Assembly: GCF_900476375.1 (NCBI RefSeq)
Contig: NZ_UPPP01000053.1
Coordinates: 62,001 to 126,000, forward strand
Direction: 5' to 3'
Origin: Allolucifera butyrica
GTDB taxonomy: Bacteria; Bacillota; Negativicutes; Sporomusales; UPPP01
Length of the DNA: 64,000 bases
This document shows positions 60,104-64,000 of this stretch, in pieces. Position 1 is the first letter of the stretch. The number at the start of each line of letters is the position of its first letter. The notes below the pieces were generated by a model, which saw nothing but the letters and a program-made list of their open reading frames with translations, was not told where the DNA came from and searched no databases. The translations under genes were made by a program, and so were the position numbers.

Positions 60104-61034
60104 TTTCTCCTCCGCTCAACCATTTCAGATGCTGCCTCCACCAGTCAATGGTTTCCTCCAATCCTGAATCCAAATTATAGCCGGGGTGCCAGCTCACTTC
60201 CTGCGTTAGCCTGCGAACATCGGCCACTACCAAAGGCGGCTCCTGGGGAGAAACCGGCAGCCTTCCCAGTTTGACCCGGTCTGCGCCCCCGGTTTTGCCG
60301 GCAATCCGGCTAATGATTTGGCTCAGCCGGACAGGCTGCCCCGAAGCAATATTTACCGGTCCCTCTACATTGCTGTCCAGCAAAGTTACCAGTGCGGCGG
60401 CGACATCCTTTACGTATAAAAAATCGCGTATCTGGTTGCCATGAGTACAGTTTGCCTCCCGGCCCTGCAGCAAGGAAGATATGACGGAAGCCACTAAACG
60501 GCGGGGGTGCTCATGGGGACCATAGAAAAAAAAGACCCGGCCCCAGGCACTGCTTAGTTCCCGTTCCCGGCTAAACCGGGCCAGCATTTCCTGCAAGCTG
60601 TTTTTGCAGCATCCATACAGGGTGGCCGGTCTGGCCGGGGTCACCCCTTCGGAGCAAAAACCGTACGACCAGTCATATTCCGCGCAACTGCCGCAAAATA
60701 CAGTCCGCTTGCCGCCATTGGCCGCAAAATTCAACAATAAGCCCAGGCTGGCCTGAACCCAGGAAAGATTCTCCGGTGACGACTCATATTCTCCCGGGGC
60801 GGTGCACCAGGATAAATGCAATAAATGGCTGGGAGCAACCTCCATTACGATTTTTCTTACTGCCTCCCCGTCCAACAGATTGCACTGGCGCCAGTATACT
60901 CCGTCCTGCCGGTGATAAGGCAAATCGGCAGACCGGTAATATATGGCATGCACTTCATAGTTCTTTTCCAGCAAGCTGGGAATGGTTTGGCGTCCTATAA
61001 AACCGGCCGCCCCGGTCAGCAAGATTTTCTTCAT
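60057..61034 (-). CDS. NAD-dependent epimerase/dehydratase (sugar-nucleotide SDR)
   Basis: This 325-residue extended SDR has ILLTGAAGFIGRQTIPSLLE, catalytic YGCCK (YxxxK) and GPVNIASGQPVRLSQII. It probably acts as a 4-ketoreductase or epimerase completing the CDP-6-deoxyhexose made by RfbG. ATG 61034 overlaps the 3,5-epimerase stop by four bases. Long overlap with the downstream gene indicates tight coupling. Confidence 0.87.
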   Translation of the reverse strand: MKKILLTGAAGFIGRQTIPSLLEKNYEVHAIYYRSADLPYHRQDGVYWRQCNLLDGEAVRKIVMEVAPSHLLHLSWCTAPGEYESSPENLSWVQASLGLLLNFAANGGKRTVFCGSCAEYDWSYGFCSEGVTPARPATLYGCCKNSLQEMLARFSRERELSSAWGRVFFFYGPHEHPRRLVASVISSLLQGREANCTHGNQIRDFLYVKDVAAALVTLLDSNVEGPVNIASGQPVRLSQIISRIAGKTGGADRVKLGRLPVSPQEPPLVVADVRRLTQEVSWHPGYNLDSGLEETIDWWRQHLKWLSGGENEAKLDLSGMRVPGE

Positions 61035-61561
61035 GACCAATACGCTCCATAACTCTCGTCTTTACGGGAAATCATTTCAACCGGAATTGGCCACTGAATG
61101 CCGAAAGCCGGGTCGTTCCAGCGCACGCCTTTGGTTGCTTCCGGCTGATAATATGCCGACATCTGATAAAATACTTCCGTATTGTCGGCAAGGGTGATAA
61201 AACCATGGGCGAACCCTTCCGGAACGTATAGCATTTTGTTATTTGCCACCGCTAATTCCACGCCAAACCACCTGCGCCAATCCGGCGAGTCCGGACGCAA
61301 ATCAATAATTACGTCATAAATTGCTCCCCGGGTACAACGCACCAGCTTGGCTTCCGCATAGGGAGCGGCCTGATAATGCATTCCCCGCAGGGTTCCCTTT
61401 TTTTTATTAAATGAAATACTGCACTGGACCAGTTCCGGATTTAAGCCCTGTTCAACAAATTCCCGGCGGCACCAGGTACGGGCAAAAAAACCCCGTTCAT
61501 CGGCGTTCGCCTCATATTCGACAAGAAAGGCCCCTTCCAGCCCGGTCTTATGAAAAATCAT
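61031..61561 (-). CDS. rfbC: NDP-4-keto-6-deoxyhexose 3,5-epimerase (RmlC family)
   Basis: This 176-residue cupin has GLEGAFLVEYEANADERGFF, KGTLRGMHYQ with the catalytic-type histidine, YDVIIDLRPDSPDW and VPEGFAHGFITL. It inverts C3 and/or C5 of the 4-keto sugar. ATG 61561 overlaps the stop of the upstream gene region; the longer frame to 61639 lies inside that gene. Given RfbF/RfbG next door, the substrate is more likely a CDP- than a dTDP-sugar. Confidence 0.88.
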   Translation of the reverse strand: MIFHKTGLEGAFLVEYEANADERGFFARTWCRREFVEQGLNPELVQCSISFNKKKGTLRGMHYQAAPYAEAKLVRCTRGAIYDVIIDLRPDSPDWRRWFGVELAVANNKMLYVPEGFAHGFITLADNTEVFYQMSAYYQPEATKGVRWNDPAFGIQWPIPVEMISRKDESYGAYWS

Positions 61562-61562
61562 T

Positions 61563-62792
61563 TTAAAACACCTGCACTTCCGGTATGGGAACGATAAACT
61601 TTCCTCCCCAGCTGCGAATTTCTTGCAGTTGTGCTGCAATTTCCGTCTTTAAGTTCCAGGGCAGGATGAAAACATAATCCGGCCTGGTTGCGCCAATCCT
61701 TTCCGGGGAAAAAACCGGAATCCGGGTTCCGGGCAAATACGTTCCTTGTTTATAGGGGTTGCGGTCGACAGTATAATCTAATAAATCCGTGCGTACCCCG
61801 CAATAGTTTAATAAGGTATTCCCCTTGGCCGGCGCCCCGTACCCGGCTATCGTTTTATCCTGCTCTTTAATTTGGATGAGAAATGTCAGCAGGTCCCGCT
61901 TTACCTTTTTTATCTTCTCGTCAAAATTCCGGTATGTTTCCAGACTGGCAAGACCCTGCTCCTCTTCCTGACGGCAAAGGTCCGGCACGCTATGGCTGAC
62001 GGTCCGCAGAGCATCCTCCTGATGACAGGCAAAAACCCGCAGTGACCCGCCATGGGTAGGCAGTTCCTCCGCATCAAACAATTTAAGGCCATGTGCCGCC
62101 AACAGATTTTGCACAAAACGCAGGGTAAAGTAGGAAAAATGCTCATGATAAATTGTGTCGAACTGGTTGAATTGCATCAGCTTCAGCAAGTGCGGAAACT
62201 CCATCGTAATCAGGCCGTGAGGTTTTAAAATCATTTTCATCCCGGCAACAAAGTCATTTAATTCCGGTACATGGGCCAGAACATTATTTCCTATCAGCAA
62301 ATCGGCCGCAATTCCCTGAGCGGCCAATTCCGCCGCCAGTTTCGTACCAAAAAAACGTACTAACGTAAGGATTCCCTTAGCCGCGGCAACTTCGGCAACA
62401 TTAGCCGCCGGCTCGATTCCCAGAACCGGTACTCCGTCTGCCTGGAAATACTGGAGAAGATAGCCGTCATTGCTGGCGATTTCGACAACCAGGGACTGTT
62501 TGTCAAGGGGAAAACGGCGAATCATAGCAGCGGCATATCTCCGCGCATGGTCAAGCCAGCTGGCCGAATAGGAACTAAAATAAGCGTATTCCGAAAAAAT
62601 CCGTTCCGGCGCCTCAATCTCTTCCAGTTGCACCAGCAGGCATTGTTCGCATACATATGCATGCAACGGATAAAAATATTCCTTTTTATTTAAGTCCGCC
62701 TCGCGGATAAAACAATTCGCCAGCGGCGATAATCCCAGGTCGGCAAAGGTATGTTTCAGGGGAGTGCCGCAAAAGCGGCATTTTTTTTCCAT
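61563..62792 (-). CDS. NDP-hexose C-methyltransferase
   Basis: This 409-residue enzyme has an N-terminal zinc domain (CRFCG and CEQC), a SAM domain (VVEIASNDGYLLQYFQADGV, GNNVLAHVPELNDFV, with TIYHEHFSYFT) and a C-terminal domain (AGYGAPAKGNTLLNY, VDRNPYKQGTYLPGTRIPV). It matches TylC3/NovU-type C-methyltransferases acting on 4-keto-6-deoxy sugars, so the cluster may make a branched-chain hexose. It follows rfbG by 34 bases. Confidence 0.9.
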   Translation of the reverse strand: MEKKCRFCGTPLKHTFADLGLSPLANCFIREADLNKKEYFYPLHAYVCEQCLLVQLEEIEAPERIFSEYAYFSSYSASWLDHARRYAAAMIRRFPLDKQSLVVEIASNDGYLLQYFQADGVPVLGIEPAANVAEVAAAKGILTLVRFFGTKLAAELAAQGIAADLLIGNNVLAHVPELNDFVAGMKMILKPHGLITMEFPHLLKLMQFNQFDTIYHEHFSYFTLRFVQNLLAAHGLKLFDAEELPTHGGSLRVFACHQEDALRTVSHSVPDLCRQEEEQGLASLETYRNFDEKIKKVKRDLLTFLIQIKEQDKTIAGYGAPAKGNTLLNYCGVRTDLLDYTVDRNPYKQGTYLPGTRIPVFSPERIGATRPDYVFILPWNLKTEIAAQLQEIRSWGGKFIVPIPEVQVF

Positions 62793-62826
62793 GCTGCTCT
62801 CACCTTTTCAATATTTTCGGGATTGC

Positions 62827-63912
62827 TCATCTTCCCACTGCCACCGACTGATATTCCTCAATTTGTTGAAAACAAAGATCCCGCATTTCCTGCTGCTCCA
62901 TATAGGCCCGCAGCCACTCCACCGTTTTTTGCAAGGCCCACTCAATATCCCTTCGCGGCGCCCAGCCCAGCCGGCTTTTCGCCTTAGCGCAGTCAAGCTT
63001 TAAACAGCCGGTTTCATGGGGAAGATTCGCATAAACCATATTAGCTACCGCGTCACCTCCCCATAATTGGTAAAACCGGTTAACGACCCATTGGACCGGT
63101 TTGGCATCGGCGGCATCCGGACCGAAATTCCAGGCTTCAGAATATTGCGGACCGTTTTCATACAGCATCCGGGCCAAAAGCAAATAGCCGCCAAGCGGTT
63201 CCAGCACATGCTGCCAGGGCCGGATTGCCTGCGGATAACGCAGACTGATCGTTTGCCCCCGTATGATTGCCCGGAAACAATCGGGAATTAACCGGTCTGC
63301 GGCCCAGTCACCCCCGCCGATCACATTGCCGGCCCGGGCCGAAGCGATCCCCACGCCGTGCTTCGAATAGTTGCCGGGATGAAAAAAGGAGTTCCGGTAG
63401 GAAGCCGTAATTAACTCGCAGCAGGCCTTGCTGGCGGCATAGGGATCATACCCGCCCAGGGAATCATTCTCACGATAGCCCCATATCCAGGTTTTATCCT
63501 CGTAACATTTATCGGAAGTTACACTGACGACCGCCCGGACCTGGTTGTTGTTTCTTACCGCTTCCAGCAAATTTACCAGTCCCATTAAATTGGTCGCGTA
63601 CGTTTCCGCCGGGTTTTGATAGGACATTCGCACCAGGGATTGCGCCGCCAAATGAACCACAATTTCCGCCCGGGAATCCCGCAGCGCGCTCTCCAAACAG
63701 CAGGCATCCCGAATATCCGCAATATGAGAAACCATCAATCGATCCAGTCCGCATAACGCAAACAAGCTGGGCGTAGTCGGCGGTTCCAGTGAATAACCGG
63801 TTACTTCCGCCCCTAACCGGTAAAGCCAAAGGCAAAGCCAAGCCCCCTTAAAACCGGTATGTCCCGTAATAAATACTTTCCTGCCGCGCCAAAAAGCCGG
63901 GTCTGTCATCAT
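62827..63912 (-). CDS. rfbG: CDP-glucose 4,6-dehydratase
   Basis: This protein of about 361 residues is an extended SDR: FITGHTGFKGAWLCLWLYRL, VTSDKCYEDKTWIWGYRE, YAASKACCELI with YxxxK, and ARAGNVIGGGDWAADRLIPD. It converts CDP-glucose to CDP-4-keto-6-deoxyglucose. The start is one of TTG 63915, ATG 63912 or ATG 63909, overlapping the rfbF stop. It is the committed step for the sugar made by this cluster. Confidence 0.93.
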   Translation of the reverse strand: MMTDPAFWRGRKVFITGHTGFKGAWLCLWLYRLGAEVTGYSLEPPTTPSLFALCGLDRLMVSHIADIRDACCLESALRDSRAEIVVHLAAQSLVRMSYQNPAETYATNLMGLVNLLEAVRNNNQVRAVVSVTSDKCYEDKTWIWGYRENDSLGGYDPYAASKACCELITASYRNSFFHPGNYSKHGVGIASARAGNVIGGGDWAADRLIPDCFRAIIRGQTISLRYPQAIRPWQHVLEPLGGYLLLARMLYENGPQYSEAWNFGPDAADAKPVQWVVNRFYQLWGGDAVANMVYANLPHETGCLKLDCAKAKSRLGWAPRRDIEWALQKTVEWLRAYMEQQEMRDLCFQQIEEYQSVAVGR

Positions 63913-64000
63913 CAATCACCCTGATCCCAAATTTTCCAGGGCGCTTTGCCCTTCTGCCACAGTTCTTCCAGATAAATTTTGTCGCGCAGCGTATCCATAG
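63912..64000 (-). CDS. rfbF: Glucose-1-phosphate cytidylyltransferase, 3' end only
   Basis: The minus strand reads in from the right window edge as MDTLRDKIYLEELWQKGKAP, then WKIWDQGD and stop. This is the characteristic C-terminus of RfbF, which makes CDP-glucose for RfbG. The rest lies outside the window. It overlaps the rfbG start, so the genes are coupled. Confidence 0.88.
   Translation of the reverse strand, partial: MDTLRDKIYLEELWQKGKAPWKIWDQGD

Noticed and set aside
1-64000. CRISPR arrays, tRNA or rRNA genes, complete insertion sequences, prophage
   Set aside because: I saw no regularly spaced direct repeats with unique spacers, no tRNA/rRNA signatures, and no transposase, integrase or phage structural genes.

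Overview
The window reads as chromosomal DNA from an endospore-forming, diderm (outer-membrane-bearing) Firmicute of the Negativicutes, probably Sporomusaceae-like. Three things support this: a spore germination receptor operon (15.3-19.9 kb); an S-layer-homology porin of the OmpM type (27.5-28.7 kb) and a second beta-barrel protein ending in Phe (12.2-13.1 kb); and an O-antigen-like sugar-nucleotide and glycosyltransferase cluster (51-64 kb). The species cannot be named from sequence alone. Most of the window has the mixed composition of that group, but 0.8-7.0 kb is visibly AT-rich.

Layout. 0-0.8 kb: fragments, including a copy of the 3' end of a LytTR regulator gene. 0.8-7.0 kb: an AT-rich island, all on the minus strand, with two related MFS transporters, an AraC regulator, a radical SAM/SPASM enzyme and a frameshifted lysine 6-aminotransferase. 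The island is flanked by a near-identical direct repeat of about 316 bp (489-804 and 7077-7391). 7.1-12.1 kb: an agr-type quorum-sensing operon with two tandem AgrC-like kinases, AgrB, a 44-residue AgrD-like autoinducer precursor with a TTG start, and a LytTR response regulator. A sigma-A promoter and a cyclic-di-GMP-I riboswitch with a terminator lie upstream, and three motifs phased at exactly 21 bp lie between agrB and agrD.

12-27.5 kb: an outer-membrane protein, a LysR regulator divergent from a small Fe-S protein, the ger operon, an Lrp regulator divergent from a TauE/DUF1634 pair, lactate dehydrogenase with a hemolysin III homologue, citrate synthase, a FliB-like protein with a TVP38 protein, two candidate small membrane proteins, and rpoZ. 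27.5-35.2 kb: a carbohydrate unit made of a LevR-type activator, a Lac-family PTS (IIB, IIC, IIA), a MupG/DUF871 glycosidase and the SLH porin. Sigma-54 -24/-12 promoters and shared AGTGTG/CACACT inverted repeats precede both the PTS operon and the porin gene, so outer- and inner-membrane uptake look co-regulated.

35.2-46.5 kb: an unexplained C-rich, G-poor intergenic stretch, an M29 aminopeptidase with msrA and thiW, a nucleoid-associated protein, histidine-degradation genes (hutU-ftcD-hutI-fchA, without hutH), and a CPA2 antiporter. 46.8-51.2 kb: a diguanylate cyclase and a nitrosative-stress unit (Crp/Fnr regulator, ferredoxin, hybrid cluster protein). 51.3-64 kb: a long minus-strand cluster running from the 3' end of rfbF through rfbG, two C-methyltransferase-like proteins, a 3,5-epimerase and an SDR to glycosyltransferases, FkbM and CmcI-like proteins. 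It is best read as making and transferring a branched or methylated CDP-6-deoxyhexose for a surface glycan.
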